From Bombus terrestris (lineage: Eukaryota; Arthropoda; Insecta; Hymenoptera; Apidae), in assembly GCF_910591885.1 (NCBI RefSeq), contig NC_063282.1:746001-810000 (forward strand): a DNA stretch of 64,000 bases, in the 5' to 3' direction. The position numbers and the translations under genes are program-made. Positions 26,558 to 37,555 of the stretch are shown here, one piece after another. Within the stretch, counting starts at the first letter, position 1. The number at the start of each line of letters is the position of its first letter. Under the pieces are notes generated by a model, which saw nothing but the letters and a program-made list of their open reading frames with translations, did not search any database and was not told the origin of the DNA.

Positions 26558-29500
26558 ATTTTTTAACGATGATTGATTATTGATTAATTACACATAACGA
26601 ATAATGAATGTAATTTTTCGAAATGAAAACTCGTCCAAACAAAATCATTTGTCATTAGACTGTTATCTAACCGAAAAATCACATTGTCGGATCGATCGAA
26701 TTTATGCAAAAACTAAAGATACGTCGATACTAATTTTACGCTCGTCACAATTGTGTCATGTTTAGTTACGATAATGATTATTCTCATTGATTTTCCTCAT
26801 ATTCTTTTTCCCTGTTAGCGTTAGATAATAGTGTTGTTCTATATTCATCTGATGAATATCGGGTCTGGTAATTTAATAAATTCTGTGGTGCCTCTAATGA
26901 CTGATTTTATGCGTTATACGGTCTTGCGAAATCTTAGTTGAACACCTTCTCTATAAGGTAACAAGGTCTTTATTATCATCAAACGTTTATGCAACTGAGA
27001 GGTTGAATGATATTACGTAAAATCCAACAAATCTTTCATGCATGAATGTAGTACGTGAACGCCACAAATGATCTATTTTAAAGACCCGCTGTACACGAGT
27101 AGCATGCGTCACATCTCCAATTGCGAGTTCTGGACACGCTTGCACGATACATTAGTTGCTAATGCTAATAATATTAGCGAATTCACGGGTTACAAATTAT
27201 AGATTTTCTTTTTGTTCCGTCATTTTACGCCAAACAGGATAATCAGATGTAAAATGTAAAATGTAATCTGTAAAGATTCATTACAATAAGGTAGGCTTCG
27301 ACATTTTAGAATTCAATCTTAAACTTTGCACAGAATAATCGAACTTGTTCCGTGTCATGTAACACCATTAAACTTGAATATTAGTCAATGAAAAGGTGGA
27401 AAATTATCGTGATTTTTATGTCCAAGAAGAAAAGACATCAAAGACGAGAAAATGATTCGAATAATCCGATGGTAAGCTCCTTTGAAGCAGCGAGATGGAA
27501 TTATACAGGAACTAATGAAGTGCACGATAAAACAACTTCTAGAAATAAAGTAATATACAAATGCTATTGAATTATAACAATTACTATTAAAGATATTAAC
27601 ACTGAACGAACCTCTTACCTTTTAATCGTTGAAAGTTATATTCTGATAGAAAATAATGACTAACGAATTGCCAATACGAGTTCACGATATTACATTATAT
27701 AATTGCACCGCTTATTACGCTAATAACAAGTCAAGTGTAGTCTGTTTCCAAACATAGATAGCTTAAAAAAGGTTGATAAATAAATTTGACTAATTACGAG
27801 GCGAATTATTTAGTTTGACTGAAATATTCAACTAGCCATATTTTACGTATCCTGTGTTTATTAATATTATGCAGGAGAATTTGCTGATACTAATAGTATG
27901 TAGCTTGTAACTTATGAAATTTGTCTCGAATGAGAATTGGGACAAATTGTGGTTGACTTTTATCGAACGTTGTTTGGCTCATACAAAGTCGTGTATAGTA
28001 AAAAATTTATTTATTCCAGAAAATTTTAATTACCGCCTAATCGAATAAACTGCTGATCACTTTTGCATTTATCTGAATATGATTATATAAGTGAAATATA
28101 TAGAATACAGAAAGTGGAAAAATCAATGAATTCGTGTTATATGAACTCGCAGATTGAACTAAATGGCGTTGTATTGTATATCTATGATTTGTTTTAAGAC
28201 GTCGACGGTTTCGTCTTGTCTTTGTACAAAGATAGATCAAACTGTCAAAATTAGAATAGAAACGATACCTAGTAGTAGCAGTAACAAACAGTAGTAAACG
28301 AGGAAATTGCATTTCACAAGTGTTGAAACTATGTTCTTATCATTCTCTGGAGAAAATTGGCATCCGTGTACGAATCAAATATCGACAAATATCGAGAAAA
28401 GGGGAATCCAGCCCCAATGAACTTGACCTTGATTTTGGCCTACGTTATCAAGGACACACACGCGAGCGAAAAAGAGAGCGAGCGAACGAGCGAGCAATTT
28501 TTAAGACAAAGCTTTCGACCGAAAATCGGGCTTCCTTCGCCTGCATGTGGCGAACATTGGTACGCGTTTAGTAAGACTAGATTTTTACGAGCAAGTGTAC
28601 GAGCGAGCAACACGTGTGGTATTTCTTCGAAATAAAAACCGAGAGACGAACATGACTATTAAGTCGGTTGCGTCCGTGTCCATAGTCATACGTATGTCTA
28701 TGTATTTACGTATAAGCAGAATTACGTACGGAATGCATAAAGAGATTTATATTCGCATAGATCGAGGAAGCTATTTTAATGAGCATATTATTTACATAGC
28801 AACAGGAAATTGCAGATCAGCTTGCAAAGTATATCAGAATATGGCAATAATGAAAGATTATTTCGTGACAACGCGATTTGTAGCGGTTATGTTTTACGTT
28901 AACAACTATTAACAAAGTAAGAATTGCAACGTCTGAATACGAGTCGATCGATTCCAGCAGGTCCGCGTCAATTGAAGTAAAGAACAACAGATTTAATTAT
29001 CGCTTTTGTTCGTATTTATCGCTTTTATCGTATTTAAAGAGGTCGTCGAGCGAGAATAGATTAATTCGAGAAGAAAGCTTACACTCTTACAAAATTCGCC
29101 GCGTTCGAGCGGTTCCAACCAAACAATTATGCTACTCGACGAAATTTTTCCCGTTGGATGTTTACGTAAGTTGCAACACGTCCCACACATTTCGGAGCGT
29201 GTATTATTTCCGGATGAAAGCAGTTTCTCAAGTCGTAGCATTCTCGATTGACAAAACGCCAGGATTCGAACTTGCAAAAATCCACGTGCAATGGTTGAGA
29301 GATTTAACCAAGGACGTAGACCTGTTCCTCATATCGGTCTCCTTGTTAGGTATTATTAAAATTTTAACGTTGTTTTTCAGACGATAAGGCGATCAGCGAT
29401 CCATGGTTCCTTTGAGATTCTTGTTCCTCGTGACGAGCAAAATACGTTGCAATAAAAAGAACTTTTCTTTAAGAATCTCCACCGATTCACATATATAGAA

Positions 29501-29711
29501 TCACGCTGCGATGATTTTTCAACTTATTTTTTACGAAATAACGAGCAGCGGCTAAAACTTACTATGGAAGGTTACTCGGGTGAGTGTCTGCAACATGCGT
29601 CAAAATCTAGGTCGTTGAAGATGGGTTCACTTTTTGCCAAATATTTACGTTTATACTTACCGAAAGTATTTACTTTATAAGTAAGTATTTAAAAGTTATT
29701 ACGCGAAAAAA

Positions 29712-29930
29712 ATGACAAATTTGTCTTACGCGTGCTACATAGATAGTTCGTCTTTGTCGTGTCGATGCTATGAGCCAGAGGTGTGCGAGAATTTGAAAAT
29801 TTCGAATACCGAGCCCGACCAACATCTACACTCTACTCTGAGAGTAGCTAGACGCTATTTAAGCCTGAGTAATCTAAGAGATAGCAAAGTACAAGTACTA
29901 TTGGATTATTATAAACCGGCCATCGCGCCG
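29712..29930 (+). CDS. Candidate upstream coding exon or small ORF, possibly alternative 5' exon of the ABCG gene
   Basis: An ATG preceded by a run of A opens an 80-codon frame ending in TGA at 29952-29954. The peptide has a Cys-rich start (YACYIDSSSLSCRCYEPEVC) and resembles no family I know. At 29931 a good donor (ccg|gtaagg) cuts the frame at phase 0 after 73 codons. The ABCG frame has a phase-0 acceptor inside its third codon (cag|cga, exon from 31372). Joining them would replace the ABCG N-terminal three residues with 73 new ones, in frame. Phase compatibility is seen; use of the junction is inference, and the acceptor lacks a strong pyrimidine tract. It could equally be a chance ORF. 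Confidence 0.3.
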
Positions 29931-31362
29931 GTAAGGAACCGGTATTCTTTATGAAAAAAAATTATTAGACAAATCGATTTATAACAAAACGGATATTCTG
30001 CTTTGAGTACGATATCTGCTTAAACAAATAATAAAATATACCGTCTAGATGGTTATCGCGTTCCAGTAAACCATACAGTACGCCGAGAGTACCAAATTTA
30101 AAAAACGAGCAACTTTCGAACCAATGGTTTGTTAAACTCGAAAACATTATCATCCGTACATTATAATAGTTTATTCAGGGGAAACAAGAATGACGAGAAC
30201 AAACGCGTCGATGGTATGCCACAAACGAGAGAAAGACGACAGAAGAACTGATAGATTTATCAACGTAACAGCGTTTAAATATAGTGCAGAAAAGAAAAGC
30301 GAATGGCGAAAGAATAACTGGATCTATCGGCATGGCGATATTTAAATATATCAACTGCTTAATTCGTAACATAGGGTGATATAAAATTACATAAATACAT
30401 AACACACGATAAATTGCACAACATATTATACTGTATAATAGACTTTTAGTAGTAGACTTTTTCTAATGCATTTATTAATGATCACTTGAGCGAACAGAAA
30501 ATCTAACGTTAAAAAATTCTTTATCCGTTTATTGCAGTGACTTGCGTGAACCTCGTAATTATAATTCTAATAGATTTAATGTTCGTTACAGATACAAGAA
30601 AAAATATGCAAAATATACCGACGTGAAACGAACAGAAGATCAACGAGAAGGGATAGCGAAATAGCGCAGCGAACTATTCACCAGACAGCAGTTGAATGAT
30701 AAGCTAAACAACTAACTCTACGAAGCTTCGGTTGATAATTGTACTCTTGTCGTGTGTTATAATATATTACCACAGAATTCATTTTGTTCTTCCATTATTA
30801 CTGGCAGAGTCGATGAACTTAGGGAGATTTAAAATTGTAATTTCACAATTACCCAAGATTATAAAATATTATTTTATAGTGAATTAAAGTCCATGATCTC
30901 ATCGAAATTTTCATTTTTGAAGTTTGTTTGTATTTGAATAAAACTGAAAAGCACGTATATTTGACGCCCGCACCTAAAAGTTTATGCGAAGATCGATGAA
31001 TATTTTCGAGAAGTGTGACATATGAAACGAACCGTTGAGGTCGAACAACTGGTTGAACTGAATTACGCTTTCGTTAAAGTTATCTCTTTTCTACGAACGA
31101 ATTGAAGAAACTGCAAAGTATAGTTGTGAAAATTCACCGCCGAAAGTGGCAAGAATCGATGTATTCCTTGGAAACAAACGGATAACCTCATTTTACAAGA
31201 TCGTTATAAAATTATTCGAAGATCGACCGACGAAAAGCGGGTAGATAACGCGTGATATGTGTGACCTCTTCCTTTGACCGAAGAACGGGAGAGAAGAGGC
31301 ATAGAAGCTCAGCGGCAAAACACGATCATTTCTCAGTCGATCAGGCAAATCATTAGGTCAAC

Positions 31363-33156
31363 ATGTGTCAGCGAGTGATATTGTTAAGTTTGCCAAAAGC
31401 TGACTCGATCGATATCCAGTTTACTAATCTCACCTGCGAAGTGAAGGATAGCTATTTCGGTTCGTTGAAGAAGATCCTGAAAGGGGTTAGTGGAACCTTC
31501 AAGTCCGGAGAATTGTCGGCCATAATGGGACTGTCTGGTGCGGGAAAATCAACTTTGTTGAACATCTTGACGGGATTTGAGAGAGGCAAGTGGACAGGAG
31601 AGATCAACTACATCGGAAATCAAGGAAAACAAAGTTGGAAAGAATATAAAAAGCAGTCGTGTTACATTCAACAGGACGATCATTTGCAGCCATTGTTCAC
31701 CGTGTGGGAGACCATGTGGATGGCAAGTAATTTAAAAATCGGTAACAGTCTGAGCCTAAAGGCTAAGGAAATGCTGATCGACGAGATGTTGGATAATTTG
31801 GATCTGAGCAGAACGAAGGAAACTAGATGCAATCGATTGAGCGGCGGACAGAAGAAGAGGCTTAGCATCGCGTTAGAGTTGCTGGACAATCCACCAGTGA
31901 TGTTCCTCGACGAACCAACGACCGGTCTTGACTCTTTGTCTTCTCACCAGTGCATCAGATTGCTGCGTAACCTGGCCAAGGCCGGTCGAACTATCATCTG
32001 CACGATTCATCAACCTAGCGCGGCCACCTACGAGATGTTCGACACCGTCTATCTTCTAGCTGATGGTAAATGTATGTACGAAGGAACTACGAAGAACACG
32101 GTCGCGTATTTTTCCAGTATCGGACTTCACTGTCCCATGTATCACAACCCAGCTGACTATATGATCGAAATAATAAGCAAGGAATACGGAGATTTCAACG
32201 ATCAGTTGGCGCATCTAGCCAGCAATGGAGAGAAGTCGTGGCGATCGAACACCTCGCAGATCCAAAGTACAGAAGTTAACAATAGTACGAACGCAACGAA
32301 AACCAGCGTACTGATCCAACCACCGTCAGAATTCGAGAAGTTTTTCGTGTTGATCAGACGGTTTACGATCCAACTGTTCAGAGACTGGACGGTCACCTAT
32401 CTAAAGATATTCACTCATTTCGCAGTAGGCGTGTTGCTAGGTCTCTTGTACATGGATGCTGGTCATGACGGAAGCAAGACGCTTAGCAACGTTGGATTTT
32501 TCATGGTCAGTTGCACATATCTGAGCTACACAAGCATGATGCCAGCGGTGTTCAAGTTTCCCTTGGAGATGATGACGTTGAAAAAGGAAAGATTCAATAA
32601 CTGGTACCAGCTAAGAACGTATTTCGTGGCCTCGTTTATATGCAACTTGCCTATACAGATATTGTACGCCTTCGTCTACTCTGGTACTTCTTATTTCCTG
32701 AGTGGACAGCCTTTGGACGTCAACAGGTTTCTTATGTATTTAATGGTGGCCATTATGGTTACGCTAATGTCGGATAGCGTTGGTGTTTTGATAGGCATTC
32801 TAACGAATCCTATAAATGGAACGTTCCTAGGTGCCATTATACTTTGTGCTATGTTAAGTCTGTCGGGCTTCCTGGCTCATTTCAGCCATATGCCACGTAT
32901 TTTGTTCTATAGTAGCTACCTAAGCTACATCAAATATGGGGTGCACGCGTTCGTTCACGCGATCTACGGTTTCAATCGTGAGAAGCTATCCTGTCCGAAA
33001 ATCTACTGCCATTATAACATGCCTAGCACGTTGCTGACAGACCTGTCAATGACGGACGGCAAGTATTGGTTCGATATCTTCCTGTTGTTCTGCGGCTGGT
33101 TGCTCTGCAGAATCGTCGTCTATCTTTCTCTCAAGAGGAAACTCGCCAGAGCATGA
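31363..33156 (+). CDS. ABC transporter subfamily G half-transporter (ABCG1/ABCG4-like)
   Basis: A 597-residue protein in one open frame. Order: nucleotide-binding domain (about 20-270), linker (about 280-325, rich in Asn/Ser/Thr), then a membrane domain with about six hydrophobic segments (near 343-363, 377-395, 421-441, 455-480, 485-505, 568-588). Visible motifs are Walker A GLSGAGKST (56-64), Q-loop YIQQDD (101-106), signature LSGGQKKR (159-166), Walker B VMFLDEPTTGLDS (179-191) and the H-loop histidine in CTIHQPSA (about 216). NBD-before-TMD order and half-transporter length are typical of ABCG. Such proteins dimerise in a membrane and export lipids, sterols or other hydrophobic compounds; the substrate here is unknown. 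The ATG has A at -3 and an in-frame TAG nine bases upstream, so the start is well bounded unless an upstream exon splices in. All catalytic motifs look intact. It converges with daughterless. Confidence 0.95.
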   Translation: MCQRVILLSLPKADSIDIQFTNLTCEVKDSYFGSLKKILKGVSGTFKSGELSAIMGLSGAGKSTLLNILTGFERGKWTGEINYIGNQGKQSWKEYKKQSCYIQQDDHLQPLFTVWETMWMASNLKIGNSLSLKAKEMLIDEMLDNLDLSRTKETRCNRLSGGQKKRLSIALELLDNPPVMFLDEPTTGLDSLSSHQCIRLLRNLAKAGRTIICTIHQPSAATYEMFDTVYLLADGKCMYEGTTKNTVAYFSSIGLHCPMYHNPADYMIEIISKEYGDFNDQLAHLASNGEKSWRSNTSQIQSTEVNNSTNATKTSVLIQPPSEFEKFFVLIRRFTIQLFRDWTVTYLKIFTHFAVGVLLGLLYMDAGHDGSKTLSNVGFFMVSCTYLSYTSMMPAVFKFPLEMMTLKKERFNNWYQLRTYFVASFICNLPIQILYAFVYSGTSYFLSGQPLDVNRFLMYLMVAIMVTLMSDSVGVLIGILTNPINGTFLGAIILCAMLSLSGFLAHFSHMPRILFYSSYLSYIKYGVHAFVHAIYGFNREKLSCPKIYCHYNMPSTLLTDLSMTDGKYWFDIFLLFCGWLLCRIVVYLSLKRKLARA

Positions 33157-33375
33157 AAAGATGTCTAATTTCAATCCATGATTAATTTAAACTTTGATTC
33201 TACTTGACGATATATCTGAACATCGATTACCGTGTGTGTATTAACGATTCGGCATTGGAAATTTTACGAGAATATCGCGAATGTCGTGACATGTGATTCA
33301 AGACAATGGTGCCGAGTGATCGTGCGAATAGGAACGAATGTATTCGAACAATATCTTTTCGAGTTTCTTTTCTCG

Positions 33376-33381
33376 ATTAAA
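33376..33381 (+). other. Candidate poly(A) signal ATTAAA for the ABCG gene
   Basis: ATTAAA about 220 bases after the ABCG stop codon. A canonical AATAAA also occurs at 33944-33949. Either could end the transcript; sequence alone does not decide. Confidence 0.3.
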
Positions 33382-33643
33382 ACTTGAACGACGATGTAAT
33401 ATCTATTTACACTACGACGTTTGTTTTATATTAAAAGTGTACGAGTGATTGGTTTTTTCTTCCATATCCCTTTCATTCTATGGTCGTTTAGTTATTTCAT
33501 GACGTAAACACAAAGGTCGAAAGTTAATGGAATTCTGCTGGGTAGAAATCATTAAGTCTCCTTACCAACAAGACAATGAGGGATAAACATATAACATTTA
33601 AGCGGTAAGTGAATTACGCACGTTCATCGGAAGTTCAATGGTG

Positions 33644-33690
33644 AGAAAAAAAAAAAAAAAAAAAAGAAAAGAAAAAGAAAGAAAGGTTAC
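33644..33690. repeat. A-rich tract
   Basis: About 22 A residues followed by A/G-rich sequence, some 490 bp beyond the ABCG stop. Confidence 0.9.
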
Positions 33691-34329
33691 TAGAACTCAG
33701 ACTTTCTGAAAACGTTGAAGATCTGTATTACAAACCTGTGCAGGTTGCCGACATTTGTACAGCTTTTACAGCTGGATGGTTAATCGTATGTTCGGACGAG
33801 TATAGTATCGCACACTGTACCAGTCCGGTTAAAAGTATGTCTTAACATTTAAATGTATCTACATTATACATATGTATGGTTCTCGTATCTATGCAAAAAT
33901 AGGCGAGCGATTGATTATTCAAGTAGAAACGAAATATAAAACGAATAAAATGACAAAAAAGAAATTAGCAAAGATATAATGGTTTGTGTGTCGTCTAATA
34001 CTGGGAGTGTGTACAATGTACAAACGAAAGCTCGAATGAGAAAGAAAAAAAATATGTCAAGCGATGAAAGAAAAAGATCGGCGTATAGGTTAGAAAATAA
34101 AAAAAGAAAAAAAAAAGAAAAAGAAAAAATAAAAGTAAAACAAAAAATAACGAAGAAGCCGCAATCAGGCAACACCTTGATTATGGAAAAAATGGCACAT
34201 TTATTATATTATTAGTGATAATAATAATTACTAGTGATAATTATACATTTTTTTTTCTTTCTCAAACGAAATATTCTCGATACACACTCTTTCTTTTTCT
34301 AACTCACACTCACGCATACTCTCTTTTTC

Positions 34330-34400
34330 GCTCTCTTTCTTTCTTTTCTTTCTTCCACATTCTCCCTCTCTCCCTCTCTCTCTCTCTCTCTCTTTCTTTC
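34330..34400. repeat. (CT)n / pyrimidine tract
   Basis: CT dinucleotide array within a long T/C-rich stretch. Confidence 0.9.
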
Positions 34401-36274
34401 AATATATGCATAATATTCAACTCGTGCTTCATCGATGTTAATAGAGACGCGCTTGATTTTTGTTAACAATCGCATGCATGTCGAAAAGGTAGTTTATCCT
34501 CCTAAGGCCCGGTGGTGTGTCACGCGAACTAGCCACGCCAGACCTGCGTACGTTTCTCCTTTAATTACATATTATACAATAATGTCTGTAATATCTAATA
34601 TACACGTGTGATTTCACTTGTCGACAATCGTGTCTGTGGCAAATAAGGGGAGTCATCGCCGTTTGATCGCGCAATTATTACTAATTAATAACCCTACCAG
34701 CTCTTCGTACGTCGTACTCCAAGAAAGAAACGCTTTCTTCTTTTCTACTCTTTTCTCCTTCCTTTTCTTTTCCCTGGTTTGCTTAATACAACGATCGATA
34801 CACGATCGATGGAGAACGATTGCATTGATCCAAGTCGTTTCACCAATTTCAAAGTTCGTACACGAGGAACTTTTAAAGTCGTGATTACACGACTGAACTC
34901 TAAACGATCGATGCAATTGTCTCGATCGATCATTCGATCGTAACAGAACGAGCTTGTAGATTTCGCTTGATCGAAGAAGGGAAAGAAAGGCCAGAGAAAT
35001 AGAAACAAATGTACACGAAGAAGTGAACTAAAGAGCAATTTCGGGCAGAGTGTGAAACGCAATCGATACCACGACGATCGAAAACCAGACGAATTACGTT
35101 TGGCGCAGTTTTCTGCGCGATGAGAGACCTTTCGACGATCCTCGATTTCTATTGGAACCGTATTGCGCACTCTCTTCGCCTTTTACCTTTTCATTTCGGC
35201 TATCTAAGACTATCATCGACAGGTGTGCCTAGCTTAGACGGGCTTACGAGCTATTTATTGTCGTTATTATTTTACATGATTACCATCGCGAATATAAGTG
35301 CGTGACCGCATCTGTTTATGCGTGTTCTCGTGCCTAGTTTATCTCCCATGAATCGCCGTTGATCTCCTATCGTAGTATAATGTACATTTTGATTCTCCTA
35401 CGCATCTCTGATTTTAACTTTCTCACATTTCCTTTTTGACTCCTGTTTGCTTCCCCTTTCTTTCTTCTGGAGATAATATTCGCGTGTGGCGCGATTTGAG
35501 ATTTCAATTAGAAGTTAAAGCGAGGTTGTGCGAGTTATCTCGATCTGGCTGGGCACGATTCTCTGATCAAGAACTTGCGTATCTCTGCGACGTTACGAAT
35601 CGACATTCATCGCGGTTTGTTTCGACGGTCCTGATCCTACTTTAGTTTTATTTAATCACGGCAACAGCTCCTCCTTTGTCGCTTTCATTCGCGTGATGGT
35701 ACTTCGTTAAAAGAAGAACGAAGAAAATAACAAGAGAGGCGAGAAAGTACTATCGTCTGCCAGATTCAAGAGAACAGATACGAGAGATGAATACTAAAGC
35801 AAAGAGAACGAGACGCGCGTAACAAATTTTGCTGTAGGACCGTGCGAAACATTAGATATGCCTTTGAAGAAAAATATAGCTGTGTGATACGGGTGATATG
35901 TTCTAGGAGAGGTCGATTGATCGTGTACGGCAAGACATGGTAGCCAGAGAGACGGCGGAGACAACTTTTGTTTTTAAGAGAAGTGAAAAAGAAAGAAAGA
36001 AAAAGAAAAAAGAGCGAAGAACAAAAAGAGACGGAGCAATGCACAGGCATTCACGACAATAAGTGTCATTGTTGGTTGCTTTATTTCTTGCTATTGTTCT
36101 TTTCTTCATATTCGTTTCTTTTTTTATTCAATAAAATTTATTTAAGAGTCTAAATAAATTAAAATACATGGCAACTGGGTACACATTGTGAGTTGAGCTA
36201 TATTTTTGTTCAAAAACAAAAATGTCCCCTTTAACTCTCACGAAGGATTTCCTCGGCGATTATCAATCGATAAT

Positions 36275-36280
36275 TATTAT

Positions 36281-36342
<62 letters not shown>

Positions 36343-36355
36343 TCGTTATCGTGTC

Positions 36356-36424
<69 letters not shown>

Positions 36425-36503
36425 CATCGCCATATTGATGGCGATAATAATAATAAAAATAATAATAGTAATAATAATAAAAATAATAATAATAATCATA
36501 ATA
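36275..36503. repeat. (AAT)n trinucleotide microsatellite
   Basis: Two long AAT/TAA blocks (about 36284-36341 and 36355-36422) separated by a short unique segment, then degenerate AAT-rich sequence. The ORFs of poly-Asn or poly-Ile here are products of the repeat. Confidence 0.97.
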
Positions 36504-36925
36504 AAGTAATTGATTAGGCGCACGTTACTGCTGTATATATACAATTATGCGAGAGATATGTTTGAACTTTTTTCCACATTCGATAGGTAGATGATCCGTG
36601 CATTTCTTTCTTTCTTTTGCTCCTTTCCTTATTTTCCCTATCGTTTACCTATACATACTGCATTTTTACTGAAACCTTGCACTTGTGCTTTATACGATAG
36701 TTTACAATACACAAAAAAGTGGGCAACTTCAACAAGAGCCGGGGTATACCAGTAGCGGGGATCGATCGTTTTAATAAAATCTCGACCACGCTACAAGTTT
36801 TTTTCTTACATCTCGAAAGAGAGGAACCATATTCCTTTGTTTTCTCGCTATTTATAAAAATAATTTGAAGCCGCCTTCGGGGAGTGGGAGGGGGTATAGA
36901 GAGGTGAAACCGCACACAAGCTCAC

Positions 36926-37097
36926 GAAAGTATTCCAACATTCGTACATATCTTTTATGAATGTACTATGTGTATTATACGAAACATTTTGAGATTTTAT
37001 TAGCACTGTAACAAGATCCGACTATCATGGTTACATCGGTAAAGTTTGAAACGAATCTGAATATATAGATAGATAGATAAATAGATAGATAGATAGA

Positions 37098-37141
<44 letters not shown>

Positions 37142-37200
37142 TACAAGATATTTAGTACAAGTATATATTTCGCAAAGATCAGAAAAGTAAGTAAACAATG
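36926..37200 (+). repeat. Dispersed repeat family A, copy 1
   Basis: Begins cgaaagtattccaac and shares successive blocks with the copy at 53612 (attagc-ctgtaac, atcatg, ggtaaag, ttcgcaaagatc). Interrupted by the ATAG/GA microsatellite. Confidence 0.8.
37063..37138. repeat. Compound (ATAG)n (GA)n microsatellite
   Basis: ATAG units run directly into about 19 GA units. It sits inside a copy of a dispersed repeat that lacks it at 53.7 kb, so the expansion is secondary. Confidence 0.97.
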
Positions 37201-37327
37201 AATTATTCATTATTTTACTAAACTCCAATATCTTCGGTGGGACCATACATAGTCCTTCTCATATATTATCCAAGCAGTATGATAATTTTTTATTAAATAC
37301 ATATTTGCAACGAATATCTTGTAGCTT

Positions 37328-37440
37328 GTATACACATTTTCAAATTGATCTCGGATTTGATCGACGTGATCGTGACAGTCGGGCCTCGTTACAATGCTAG
37401 TGAAATTTCGAAATATTCTATATATCACACACAATATAAA
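37328..37440 (-). repeat. Dispersed repeat family A, copy 2 (inverted)
   Basis: The plus strand carries the reverse complement of the family (cacattttca, gtgatcgtgac, gcctcgttaca, gaaatttcgaaat), opposite in orientation to the copy 130 bp away. Confidence 0.7.
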
Positions 37441-37510
37441 CATAAATATTTTCTATGTCAAATGTTCAAATTCCGTGAGCCAGTGTATCTACCCCTTAAC
37501 ACAGGATGTG

Positions 37511-37555
37511 CTACTGTGGCTGCGTCGTATGGTTTTGAAGTGGCGGTGGTGGGCC
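37511..37555 (-). CDS. da: da exon 13, last coding exon
   Basis: After acceptor attctgtttcag the phase-0 frame reads GPPPPLQNHTTQPQ then TAG. Pro/Gln-rich character and phase agree with a Da C-terminus, and the acceptor has a good pyrimidine tract. The intron is 246 bp. The alternative is that exon 12 reads through to its own stop. Confidence 0.65.
   Translation of the reverse strand, partial: GPPPPLQNHTTQPQ

Larger units (their letters stand above)
22186..31362. other. AT-rich region upstream of the ABCG gene
   Basis: Contains the listed microsatellite, tandem duplication, family B repeat and the 29712 ORF. A small CpG-rich patch lies near 28380-28560. Otherwise nothing recognised. Confidence 0.6.
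33157..37510. other. Convergent 3' region between ABCG and daughterless
   Basis: No supported coding exon. It should contain the ABCG 3' UTR from the left and the da 3' UTR from the right. AATAAA on the minus strand occurs at 37288-37293, 36996-37001, 36137-36142 and 36123-36128; the real da end is unknown. The region is heavy in A-rich, CT, AAT and ATAG simple repeats and holds two opposed copies of a dispersed repeat. Confidence 0.7.

Noticed and set aside
29150..29280. tRNA-like ggattcgaac motif
   Set aside because: The surrounding sequence does not fold into a cloverleaf with an acceptor stem or anticodon arm that I can pair.
34200..34500. Hydrophobic ORFs from pyrimidine-rich DNA
   Set aside because: Leu/Ser/Phe composition comes from the CT repeats rather than a membrane protein.
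36222..36544. Poly-Asn and poly-Ile ORFs
   Set aside because: They translate the AAT microsatellite.
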